Of a stretch of DNA of 11,675 nt, positions 1 to 6,772 are shown piece by piece (the stretch's first letter is position 1; each line of letters opens with the position of its first letter). Position numbers and translations under genes: made by a program. A model generated the notes under the pieces. That model saw only the letters and a list, made by a program, of their open reading frames with translations. It was not told the origin of the DNA and made no database searches. Source of the stretch: an uncultured Trueperaceae bacterium (lineage in GTDB: Bacteria; Deinococcota; Deinococci; Deinococcales; Trueperaceae). Where the stretch lies: positions 1-11,675 of the forward strand of contig CALCHY010000270.1 in the NCBI GenBank assembly GCA_937907415.1. The letters are read 5' to 3'.

Positions 1-954
1 CTTCCGTGGCTTGACGCGGCCGACTGGGACGCCGCGCCACTAGACGAGCGCATCCTGCAGGCACGCACCCTCATCCAAGTCGCTGCCGTCAAGCGGCGGC
101 TGGCTGACGCCACGCGCGCTGGCGACCAGCTCGGGGCGGAGAAGTTGGCGCGCGAACTGGGCGCGCTCGTGGCCGCCTTGCCTGAAGGGGAAGCCCGTAG
201 CCGTGAGAAGGCCGACCTCGCTCGCCTGCTGGAACGCCTGTCGCAACGCGACCACTACATGGTGGCCAAGCAGGCCGTGGCCGCTTCCCGCCGCACTTTC
301 AGGAGCATCGATGACGGCAAGCTCGCCCAGATGCAACTTGCGGAGAGCGAGTGGCGGAAGCGCAAGGCCGAAGCGTTAGGCGCCAGTCAAGCCCCTGCCA
401 TGGCGGTGTGGTCGGACGTCCTACTCGACGTTGCGTTGCCTGGCGGAACGCAACGCATTCAAGTGGTGGTTGGCGACATCACTCAGCAGAAGGTCGATGC
501 CGTCGTCAACTCCACCAGCCGCTCGCTGATCGGCGTTAGCGGGGTAGACGGTGCGCTCGCCCGCGCTGGTGGGCCGCGGCATGTGGCCGCCATGCGCGAG
601 ATCGGCTCGCTTGACTTCGGCAACGCCGTGTTCACGCCTGCCTACGGCCTCCCCGCCCGCTACGTGATCCACACCGCCGCGCAGCCGTGGGCTGGCGGCG
701 GTGCCGGAGAGGAGGAGACGCTAAGGCGCTGCTACGCGGCCGTCTACGCCCTCGCAGAGAACCTTGGGGTGAGAAGCATCGCCGTACCCGCGATCGGCAC
801 CGGCGCCTACCGCTTCCCGGTAGGTGTTGCGGTCGGCATCGCCATCGAAGCTGCGCGGGCGGCGCTCACCCGTGGCGGGATCGACCGCGTTCGCTTCGTG
901 GCCTTCGACGTGCCGACCGGTGAGGCTTACGTCGCGGGAATCAAGCAGGCGTGA
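1..954 (+). CDS. Macro-domain protein, 5'-truncated (C-terminal 317 residues)
   Basis: The frame is open from base 1, so the true start lies outside the window; the TTG at 145 and the internal ATG codons are not convincing starts. Visible residues 1-132 are charged and mostly helical in composition (rich in A, L, R, E, K) and I do not recognise them. Residues about 145-317 form a macro domain, a fold that binds ADP-ribose and sometimes removes it from proteins or nucleic acids. Supporting motifs are VVGDITQQKVDAVVNST (N170), SGVDGALARAGG (D183) and AVPAIGTGAYRFP (261-273), the phosphate-binding loop. Hydrolytic MacroD-type members usually read NAAN followed by GGGVDG. Here NAAN is NSTS and the first glycines are replaced (GVSGVDG), so binding is likely and catalysis uncertain. 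It is convergent with the next ORF and probably unrelated to the sugar operon. Confident in the domain, not in the role. Confidence 0.85.
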   Translation, partial: LPWLDAADWDAAPLDERILQARTLIQVAAVKRRLADATRAGDQLGAEKLARELGALVAALPEGEARSREKADLARLLERLSQRDHYMVAKQAVAASRRTFRSIDDGKLAQMQLAESEWRKRKAEALGASQAPAMAVWSDVLLDVALPGGTQRIQVVVGDITQQKVDAVVNSTSRSLIGVSGVDGALARAGGPRHVAAMREIGSLDFGNAVFTPAYGLPARYVIHTAAQPWAGGGAGEEETLRRCYAAVYALAENLGVRSIAVPAIGTGAYRFPVGVAVGIAIEAARAALTRGGIDRVRFVAFDVPTGEAYVAGIKQA

Positions 955-985
955 CGGAGCGCTCCCTCGGGGCTCACGGCGTTAC

Positions 986-1321
986 TCAACGGACCTGCAA
1001 TACCGTGCTGCCCCGACCTGAGTAGTCGACGGCGTCGACCTGGGACAGGCTGCCGTCGGCAGCGATCGAGAAGAGGTGGGCGCCTCCCGTGATCGAATCG
1101 TCAGGTGCTATCTGGAACCAGACCGCGATGGCGGCCTCCGCGTCATTCGCCAGCGCCACGGAGCGATACTCGGTGTTTAGGACGTCGGTAGCGGTGTATG
1201 TGTCGAGCAACGAGAGCGCGGCGCCGTCGAAGGATGCCGTTTTCACCGTGTTCCGGCCGGCGACTACGATGCGTTCGAGTGACGCCTCGAAATCCAAGTC
1301 GCGGGCTTCGTTCCCGGCCAT
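986..1321 (-). CDS. Short hypothetical protein or gene remnant (111 aa)
   Basis: The ORF encodes 111 residues from an ATG at 1321. The frame stays open to an ATG at 1411, but that extension is arginine/serine-rich, lies over a hairpin and looks non-coding. The protein has short beta-like segments with small-residue and aspartate turns (RSVALANDAEAAIAVWFQ, HLFSIAADGSLSQV), resembling the end of a beta-propeller or similar repeat protein. No signal peptide or membrane segment is visible. There is no Shine-Dalgarno before the ATG and no clear TANNNT box for leaderless expression, so it may be the surviving C-terminal end of a longer gene. It follows the nanE operon on the same strand but a 128-base gap and a hairpin separate them. 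I do not recognise the family. Confidence 0.35.
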   Translation of the reverse strand: MAGNEARDLDFEASLERIVVAGRNTVKTASFDGAALSLLDTYTATDVLNTEYRSVALANDAEAAIAVWFQIAPDDSITGGAHLFSIAADGSLSQVDAVDYSGRGSTVLQVR

Positions 1322-1379
1322 TTTGGTTAAGTGAGGGGAGACGGTCGCCCTCTGCGGCCGGCGGCCAATGCGCCGAGCT

Positions 1380-1416
1380 GTACGACGCCTACTTAAGGGA
1401 CTAGAGGGCATCGTAC
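1380..1416. terminator. Imperfect hairpin downstream of the nanE operon
   Basis: The arms GTACGACGCCT (1380-1390) and AGGGCATCGTAC (1405-1416) can pair over six base pairs, one mismatch, three base pairs and a G-T wobble, with a loop of about 15 bases. It lies 34 bases after the nanE stop. No run of T follows on either strand, so an intrinsic terminator is only a guess; an RNA-stabilising or processing hairpin is equally possible. Confidence 0.3.
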
Positions 1417-1449
1417 GACTCGGTGGTGGCTAAGGGCTGAGAGCCTGAC

Positions 1450-2157
1450 TCATTGGTTGGCGGCCGCGACGAAGCGCCTTGCCAACGCCAGGGTATCGGT
1501 GATGGCGGTGCCCACCACGACGGCGTGCGCGCCGGCGGCCAGGGCCGAGCGCACGTCGGTGGGGGAGGCGTAGCGCCCCTCGGCGATGACGGGCCTCGGT
1601 TGGCCCGCCACGAGAGCGGCGACGAGCTCGATGTCAGGACCGTGCCGTGGCGCAGCGCCGTCCGTGTAACCCGAGAGCGTGGTGGCTACCACGTCGGCGC
1701 CGGCCGCCGCCGCAGCGAGCCCCTCGGCGGTGGTCGCGACGTCGGCCATCACCGGGAGGTCTGGGTAGGCGGCCAGCACCTGGGCGATGAGGTCGGCGGC
1801 TCCGGGCGCGCCGCCGCCGACGCGGGGGCGGCAGGTGGCGTCGAGGGCCACCAGGTCGGCGCCCGCGGCTACCAGGGCTTGAACGCTAGCGAAGTCCGGA
1901 GTGATGTAGGCGTCCGGCTCCAGGTCTGGACGCTTGGATATGCCGATTATGGGCAGGGCGACCGCCGCCCTGATGGCCGCCACGAAGGCGGGGCCGTCGG
2001 CCCTGATGCCAACGGCGCCCGCCAGCTCGGCGGCGCGCGCCATGGCCGCCATGTGGGTTGGGTACTTGAGCGGCGAGCCCTCCGGGGCCTGGCACGACAC
2101 GACCACCCCGCCCCGCAGGGCGGCGATCACGCTGGCCTTGCTGCCCCCCGCGATCAT
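1450..2157 (-). CDS. nanE: N-acetylmannosamine-6-phosphate 2-epimerase (NanE)
   Basis: NanE converts ManNAc-6-phosphate to GlcNAc-6-phosphate in the cytoplasm, joining sialic acid or ManNAc catabolism to amino-sugar metabolism. The 235-residue product matches the family size and TIM-barrel pattern. Visible motifs are GGVVVSCQAPEGSPL (16-30), GAVGIRADG (47-55), IIGISKRPD (70-78, with K75 the probable catalytic lysine), LVALDAT (102-108), VMADV (136-140), and VIAEGRY (190-196, with E193 the probable catalytic acid). The ATG at 2157 is chosen because it overlaps the stop of the upstream gene as ATGA and has GGAGG six bases upstream; the open frame continues back to 2463 but only through the upstream gene. 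It is the last gene of the seven-gene operon, probably translated by coupling. Function is confident from motifs and from the kinase and regulator across the promoter. Confidence 0.95.
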   Translation of the reverse strand: MIAGGSKASVIAALRGGVVVSCQAPEGSPLKYPTHMAAMARAAELAGAVGIRADGPAFVAAIRAAVALPIIGISKRPDLEPDAYITPDFASVQALVAAGADLVALDATCRPRVGGGAPGAADLIAQVLAAYPDLPVMADVATTAEGLAAAAAGADVVATTLSGYTDGAAPRHGPDIELVAALVAGQPRPVIAEGRYASPTDVRSALAAGAHAVVVGTAITDTLALARRFVAAANQ

Positions 2158-3722
2158 GCCCGGCCTCCGGCGGGCCGAAGGTCGTAGTCGATCTCGAACA
2201 CGCGCTGCCACGGGAAGCTCAGGCGCGTGAGCTCGTAGGCCAGGCCGTGGGCGCGCAGGTCGGCGTTGACCATCTCGCGGGCCGCCCCTTCGACTTCGCC
2301 GATGCGCGCGGCGGGCACGAAACCGCCGAGACCGAGGGGCTTGAGATCTGGGCGCAGCAGGAGCCGCGTGCGCGTGCGCGCTTGGTAGAGCCAGTCGTCG
2401 ACGATGCGCGCGGCCACGGCCAGCTCGAGGGGGCGGGAGGCGGCGCCGAGGGCGGCGAGGCACCCAAGCGCGACGGCCGAGCCGAGGGCGTTACCTGCCG
2501 TGTTCCAGCCGCCGTAGCCCGCCAGCCGCGGCAGAGCGCCGTCGGCTGCGAGGCCGCTCATCAGCTCATCGTCTGCGCCGTTCACGTGTGCCACGTCGGC
2601 GAGGCTCACCCTGGCGCCGCTGTCGAGCAGCGCCCCCAGCGTGGCGCGGAAGGCCGTCAACGAACGATCGAGCCCGGTCACCGGGGCCTCGCCTGCCTCG
2701 AGCCACTCAACCTCCTGGGCCGACAACGTGTGCGAACCGGCCAGGGCGAACGCGGCACCCCCCTGCCCTTGGGCGCGGCTGGGGGCGTTCACGCCCAGCC
2801 ACAGCTCCGTGCCGGCGCCGGAGGGCACCTGCACCGCCCCGGCCGCGGCCAGGTGGACGCCGACCAGATCCGCCAGGGGCCGGTCCTCGTAGGCCGTCAC
2901 CACCTCAGGGCCACGCCTGGCGGACCAGAACGTGCTCACGCGCGGCCGCCTGCCGACGACTTGCGTTGCCAGGCGGGCGATCAACGCCTGCGCTACCTCG
3001 TCGGCGCCCGGGTAGACGAGCACGCGCTCCCCAAGCCGGCGGTGCGCCACCTCACGCTCCAGCCGCCGGCGGTGCATGACGTTCAAGCCCCACTCCGTCG
3101 TGTCGTCCTGGTTGAGCACGAGGGCGTCGAGCACGCCGTCCTGCACGAGGTCGAGGGCGGCCAGGTTGACGGCCGCCGTACGCTGCCTTATCGCCAGCTG
3201 GTCGGCCCACACCTCGGCAGGGATCTGCCGGCGCAGGCGCTCGAGTTCCTCCGCCTCGCCCGCTTGCAGCGCGCTGGCGGCGGCGCGGTGCTCGAGGGCC
3301 GAGCGGCGGAAGATGGCGCGTCCGTGCAGGCGGTAGTAGTCTGGCTCCTCGCCATCGTCGTCGTCGCGGCTGACGCGCTGGATGCTGCTGAACGCCAGCA
3401 ACCTCAGGTCCGGATGGTCGCGCTTGAGTTGCCGCAAGGTTTCTAGGTGTCCAAGCGCCTCCGGTAGGCTGTTGCCTGGTTGCCGTGAGGGTATGAGCCC
3501 GCCCCAGGCCAGCGTGTCGAGCGAGACGACGGCTCCAAGTGGTCTCGTGCCCGCCTGCTCGAGGAGCCAATCGGCGACGGCCCGGCTGTCGGCCCGCTTC
3601 TTTCGGCTACCGAGGAGAGCGGTTGGAATCGAGACGGCCCAGCCCAAGGCTCCGGCGAGAAGGCGCGGGTAGCTCGCGTTTATCGGGCGCTCGTCAAGCG
3701 GAACCAGCAGTATCGAGTCTAT
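2154..3722 (-). CDS. DUF4127 family protein, probable ATA start
   Basis: The protein is 522 residues and belongs to DUF4127, a family of unknown activity. Recognisable motifs are LLVPLDERPIN (5-15), DTLAWGGLIPSR (69-80), NQDDTTEWGLN (204-214), YPGADEVA (237-244), DVAHVNGADDELM (376-388) and GGWNTAGNALG (404-414). The many conserved Asp, Glu and Asn residues suggest an enzyme, possibly metal-dependent, but that is inference. No signal peptide or membrane segment is seen, so it is probably cytoplasmic. The first in-frame ATG/GTG/TTG codon is TTG at 3647, which would remove the conserved PLDERP segment. In-frame codons between TAA (upstream) and that segment contain no standard start. An AGGAAGGG lies nine bases before an in-frame ATA at 3722, so I use ATA. 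It sits 43 bases after the permease and overlaps nanE by ATGA, which places its job between uptake and ManNAc-6-P epimerisation. Confidence 0.85.
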   Translation of the reverse strand: MDSILLVPLDERPINASYPRLLAGALGWAVSIPTALLGSRKKRADSRAVADWLLEQAGTRPLGAVVSLDTLAWGGLIPSRQPGNSLPEALGHLETLRQLKRDHPDLRLLAFSSIQRVSRDDDDGEEPDYYRLHGRAIFRRSALEHRAAASALQAGEAEELERLRRQIPAEVWADQLAIRQRTAAVNLAALDLVQDGVLDALVLNQDDTTEWGLNVMHRRRLEREVAHRRLGERVLVYPGADEVAQALIARLATQVVGRRPRVSTFWSARRGPEVVTAYEDRPLADLVGVHLAAAGAVQVPSGAGTELWLGVNAPSRAQGQGGAAFALAGSHTLSAQEVEWLEAGEAPVTGLDRSLTAFRATLGALLDSGARVSLADVAHVNGADDELMSGLAADGALPRLAGYGGWNTAGNALGSAVALGCLAALGAASRPLELAVAARIVDDWLYQARTRTRLLLRPDLKPLGLGGFVPAARIGEVEGAAREMVNADLRAHGLAYELTRLSFPWQRVFEIDYDLRPAGGRA

Positions 3723-3731
3723 GTGGGTGTT

Positions 3732-3739
3732 CCCTTCCT
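3732..3739 (-). promoter_or_regulatory. Shine-Dalgarno supporting an ATA start for DUF4127
   Basis: On the minus strand this reads AGGAAGGG, ending nine bases before the ATA at 3722. It is the only good ribosome-binding site in the 43-base gap and decides the start. An alternative CTG at 3710 would be about 21 bases away, too far for normal initiation. Confidence 0.55.
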
Positions 3740-3765
3740 GCCCGCGTTGGGCACTGTGGCCTGCT

Positions 3766-4599
3766 TCAACCTTTTACGGCCGCCGTCGACACGCCGGCGA
3801 TGAACGTCTTCTGGGCGAAGAAGAAGAGCACTACGACTGGCAGGCTCATGAGCAGCGAGCCGGCCATCAGCAGCGGCCAGGCCGCGGCGCGGGTGCTGGC
3901 CAGCTGCTGCAGGCCGATGGCGAGGGTGTAGAGGCGGTCGTCCGTCAGGTAGATGAGTGGGTTGAGGAAGTCGGTCCACGTCCAGATGAAGATGAACAGC
4001 GACGCGGTTGCGAGTGCCGGGCGCGAGAGCGGGAGGACGATGCGGCTGAAGATCTGCCACTCGTTGGCGCCGTCTATGCGCGCCGAGTCGGAGATGTCGC
4101 TGGGAATGGCCGAGTAGAACTGCCGTAGGAGGAAGACGGCGAAGGCGCTGCCCGTCAGTGCCGGCACGATCAGCGGCAGGAAGGTGCCCACCCAGCCGAG
4201 CTTCTGGAACAGCACGAACTGGGGTATCAGGGTGACCTGCGGTGGCAGGACCATGGTGGCGAGCAGGCAGTAGAAGAGGGCTTCACGCCCCGGCCACCTG
4301 ATGCGCGAGAAGCCGTACGCCACAACGGCTGAGGAGGCCAGGTAGAACGCCACGCTGGTGAGCGTCACGAACACGGTGTTGCCGAGGTAGCGCAGGAACG
4401 GGATCTCGGTCATGAGGCGCAGGTAGTTGCTCCACATGGCCGGGGTGGGGAGCCACTCGGGCGGGATGGCGAACACCTGCGCGTCGGTCTTGAGCGAGGT
4501 TGAGATCATCCACGCGAAGGGGGTGAGAAAGAAGAGCGCGCCAACGACGAGCACGAGGTAGGTGAGAGCGCTGCGCCACGGGCGAATCGCGCGGGTCAT
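3766..4599 (-). CDS. Carbohydrate ABC transporter permease, MalG-type
   Basis: This 277-residue inner-membrane protein is the second of two permease subunits of a CUT1-type sugar importer. It begins with a short basic segment, then about six hydrophobic helices (first near residues 11-32, last near 252-271). The cytoplasmic EAA loop that contacts the ATPase is at about 170-190, reading DSARIDGANEWQIFSRIVLP, with Asp in place of the usual first Glu. FLLRQFYSAIPSDI just before it is typical of MalG/UgpE-like proteins. The ATG at 4599 is chosen because it overlaps the partner permease stop (ATGA) with GAGG seven bases upstream; the longer open frame back to 5112 is only a shadow of that gene. 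It pairs with the binding protein and first permease. Sugar specificity cannot be read from this subunit. Confidence 0.93.
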   Translation of the reverse strand: MTRAIRPWRSALTYLVLVVGALFFLTPFAWMISTSLKTDAQVFAIPPEWLPTPAMWSNYLRLMTEIPFLRYLGNTVFVTLTSVAFYLASSAVVAYGFSRIRWPGREALFYCLLATMVLPPQVTLIPQFVLFQKLGWVGTFLPLIVPALTGSAFAVFLLRQFYSAIPSDISDSARIDGANEWQIFSRIVLPLSRPALATASLFIFIWTWTDFLNPLIYLTDDRLYTLAIGLQQLASTRAAAWPLLMAGSLLMSLPVVVLFFFAQKTFIAGVSTAAVKG

Positions 4600-5519
4600 T
4601 CGCGGGCCTCGTAGTAGACCCAGCCCGAGGTGCGGAACACCAGCGCGAGCGCGGCTGTGGTGATGACTAGCAGTACCCACGCCATGGCGGAGGCGTAGCC
4701 CATGCGGAAGAACTGGAAGGCGTTCTGGTAGAGGTAGAGGGCGTAAACGAGGGTGGAGTTGGACGGTCCGCCGCCCGTCATGATGTAGATATTCGTGAAG
4801 GCCTGGAACGACGTGATGATGCCCATGATGAGGTTGAAGAGGATGACGGGCGAGAGCATGGGCAGGGTCACGTACCTGAAGCGCTGCCAGCTGCCCGCAC
4901 CGTCGAGGTCGGCCGCCTCGTAGAGGGCTACGGGCACGTTCTGCAGCCCCGCGAGGTAGATGACCATCGAGCCGCCCACACCCCACAGGCCGGCGAGTAT
5001 GAGGGCCGGTTTCGACCAGGCCGGGTCGGCTAGCCAGCCGGGGCCGTTGATGCCGAACTGCCACAGGAACTCGTTGACGGGCCCGTAGTCCGGGTTGAGG
5101 AACCAGCGCCATAGCAGCGCAGCCGCCACGGCAGGCACCACGCTCGGCAGGAAGTAGAGGGTGCGGAACACCCCTTGGAACCGCACCCTCTGATTGAGGA
5201 GCATGGCTATGAGCAGGCTGACGAGAAGCGAGAACGGGATGCCGAGCAGCGCCAGGTAAAGCGTGTTGTAAAGCGTCTTACCGAACAGCGGGTCGCTGAA
5301 CAGGTCGGCGTAGTTGCGCGTGCCGATCCAGCGGGGTGCCGACACCACGTTGTAGTCGGTGAACGAGAAGAAGAGCGAGGCGAGCACCGGGTAGACGGTG
5401 AAGACGAGGAAGCCGACCAGCCACGGCGACACGAACGCCAGCCCCAACCACAGGTCGCGGCGCTGGCGGGGAGTGAGCGCTGCCCGGCCGGGTCTCTGCC
5501 GGGGCCGGGCAGCGGCCAT
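4596..5519 (-). CDS. Carbohydrate ABC transporter permease, MalF-type
   Basis: This 307-residue permease is the MalF/UgpA-like half of the importer channel. After a basic, proline-containing cytoplasmic start (1-22), the first membrane helix reads LWLGLAFVSPWLVGFLVF (23-40), and about five more follow. The EAA loop at 201-220 is intact, EAADLDGAGSWQRFRYVTLP, and ends with the usual LP. The segment TGGGPSNSTLVYALYLYQ (about 248-265) is a common CUT1 signature near the last periplasmic loop. The ATG shares one base with the stop of the binding-protein gene (TGATG), and no strong Shine-Dalgarno is seen, so translation is probably coupled. No ATPase gene lies in the operon; CUT1 importers often borrow a shared MsmX/MalK-type ATPase encoded elsewhere. 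Confidence 0.94.
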   Translation of the reverse strand: MAAARPRQRPGRAALTPRQRRDLWLGLAFVSPWLVGFLVFTVYPVLASLFFSFTDYNVVSAPRWIGTRNYADLFSDPLFGKTLYNTLYLALLGIPFSLLVSLLIAMLLNQRVRFQGVFRTLYFLPSVVPAVAAALLWRWFLNPDYGPVNEFLWQFGINGPGWLADPAWSKPALILAGLWGVGGSMVIYLAGLQNVPVALYEAADLDGAGSWQRFRYVTLPMLSPVILFNLIMGIITSFQAFTNIYIMTGGGPSNSTLVYALYLYQNAFQFFRMGYASAMAWVLLVITTAALALVFRTSGWVYYEARE

Positions 5520-6772
5520 CAGCGGTACTTCTGCAGTTCGCGCTGCACGTTCTGCTGCGCCGTCTCGAGGGCCTGCCGCGGGGTGGCGGCGCCGTCTTGG
5601 ACCGCGGCCAGCGCCTGGTTCAGTTGGTCGCTGAGGTAGAGGCCAACTGGCAGCCCCGGCGGCGTGAAGACGTAGCCGGTGAGCAGCATGTCGAGGTAGG
5701 TCTGCATGTGCGGCGTGACGGCGCCGGCGAACTCTGGGGCACTGAGCGCGTCACGGCGCGGCGGGATGTTTGCCAGAGCGGCCGCGAAGCGCGCCGACTG
5801 TTGCGGCGCCGTCAGCCATAGCAGGAAGCTGGTGGCCTCGGCGCGGTGTGGGGCCTTGTCGGGCACCACCCAGAACGAGCTCTGCACCGGGGTGACGTCG
5901 GGTCGGCCGCCGGGCGGGGCGGGGAAGTTGGCAACGCCCCAGTCGAGCTCTGGGGCGTACAGGGCCGTGAAGGCCACCTCCCACTGCCCACCCTCCTCCA
6001 TGGCGATCTGCCCGCGGTAGAACGGGTTGAAGGGGCTGGCCATGTCGCCCCACCCGGCCTGGAAGCGGCGGATCTTGGCTATGTCGTACTTCTGGTAGAA
6101 GGCGGAGAGCCACTCTAGGGCCGCGACGTTGCCGGGGTGGTCGAGCGTGACCTCCAGCGTATCGGGGTCGTAGAGCTGGCCGCCGAAGACGTAGAAGTAG
6201 ATGGCCGTGACGTTCGGGTAGAAGCCGAGCCTGCGCAGGTTGCCGCGGGCGTCTATCGTCGTCAACTGCTCGGCCAGTGCGTCCAGCTCCACCACCTTGG
6301 TGGGCGGCGCGTCCGGGTCGAGGCCTGCCGCCCTGAACACGTCCTTGTTCCACGTGAAGGCGTAGACGTTGAGGGTGGTGGGCAGACCGTACTTCTTGCC
6401 AGCGTACGCGCCGTACTGCCATAGGCCGGGGAGGTAGTCGTCCTCACCTACACCCGCCTCCGTCAGGGCTGGGCTGAGGTCGGCGAGCGCGCCGCCGTAG
6501 CCGAGCGGCACGACCATCCAGTCCCACACGGTTACGAGGTCGGCCGGCGTGCCGCCGGCGAGGGAGGCGAGGATGCGCTCGCCGTCGCCGATGGGCACGA
6601 ACGAGCCGCGCACCACCACGTCGGTCTGCGAGGCGTTGTACTCGTCGACCAGCGCCTGCAGCGCTTGGCCCTCCGAACCGCCCCAGGCGTACCAGAAGGT
6701 GATCTCGGTCTGGGCGAGGGCAACGTGGCAGGCGAGGAGGGCGGTCAACGCGAGGAGGCGCACTCTGGTCAT
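5519..6772 (-). CDS. ABC transporter sugar-binding protein (CUT1 type)
   Basis: This 417-residue secreted protein captures the sugar outside the membrane and delivers it to the two permeases. A Sec signal covers residues 1-20, with likely cleavage at VALA-Q. An LLAC sequence at 12-15 resembles a lipobox, but the Ala-Gln site matches the two other secreted proteins of the operon. Family signatures are ITFWYAWGGSEGQALQALVD (24-43), YGLPTTLNVYAFTWNKDVF (128-146) and GQIAMEEGGQWEV (254-266), the typical spacing for a cluster B sugar-binding protein. Aromatic residues are frequent, as expected for a saccharide pocket. The ATG overlaps the upstream stop as ATGA, with GGAG eight bases before it. Context (nanE, NanK-like kinase) suggests ManNAc or a ManNAc-containing oligosaccharide as ligand; this is inference. 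Confidence 0.93.
   Translation of the reverse strand: MTRVRLLALTALLACHVALAQTEITFWYAWGGSEGQALQALVDEYNASQTDVVVRGSFVPIGDGERILASLAGGTPADLVTVWDWMVVPLGYGGALADLSPALTEAGVGEDDYLPGLWQYGAYAGKKYGLPTTLNVYAFTWNKDVFRAAGLDPDAPPTKVVELDALAEQLTTIDARGNLRRLGFYPNVTAIYFYVFGGQLYDPDTLEVTLDHPGNVAALEWLSAFYQKYDIAKIRRFQAGWGDMASPFNPFYRGQIAMEEGGQWEVAFTALYAPELDWGVANFPAPPGGRPDVTPVQSSFWVVPDKAPHRAEATSFLLWLTAPQQSARFAAALANIPPRRDALSAPEFAGAVTPHMQTYLDMLLTGYVFTPPGLPVGLYLSDQLNQALAAVQDGAATPRQALETAQQNVQRELQKYR

Noticed and set aside
956..973. GGAGCGCTCC palindrome and small GCTCC/GGGGC stem after the macro gene
   Set aside because: Too short or without a loop, and no T run follows; not a convincing terminator in GC-rich DNA.
2158..2463. 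N-terminal extension of NanE to 337 residues
   Set aside because: The extra part is arginine/proline-rich out-of-frame reading of DUF4127; the ATG at 2157 has a Shine-Dalgarno and gives the normal family length.
2247..3446. 399-residue plus-strand open frame opposite DUF4127
   Set aside because: Low-complexity Arg/Gly/Ala composition without motifs, antisense to the conserved DUF4127 frame.
3645..3647. TTG start for DUF4127
   Set aside because: It would delete the conserved PLDERPIN segment, which lies upstream in the same frame.
4600..5112. Extension of the second permease to 448 residues
   Set aside because: The added segment is a shadow frame of the first permease; the ATGA junction at 4596-4599 gives a normal MalG-type protein.
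6728..6739. LLAC lipobox in the sugar-binding protein
   Set aside because: A normal Sec cleavage site (VALA-Q) follows directly and matches the sites in the two other secreted proteins; lipoprotein status is not excluded but less likely.
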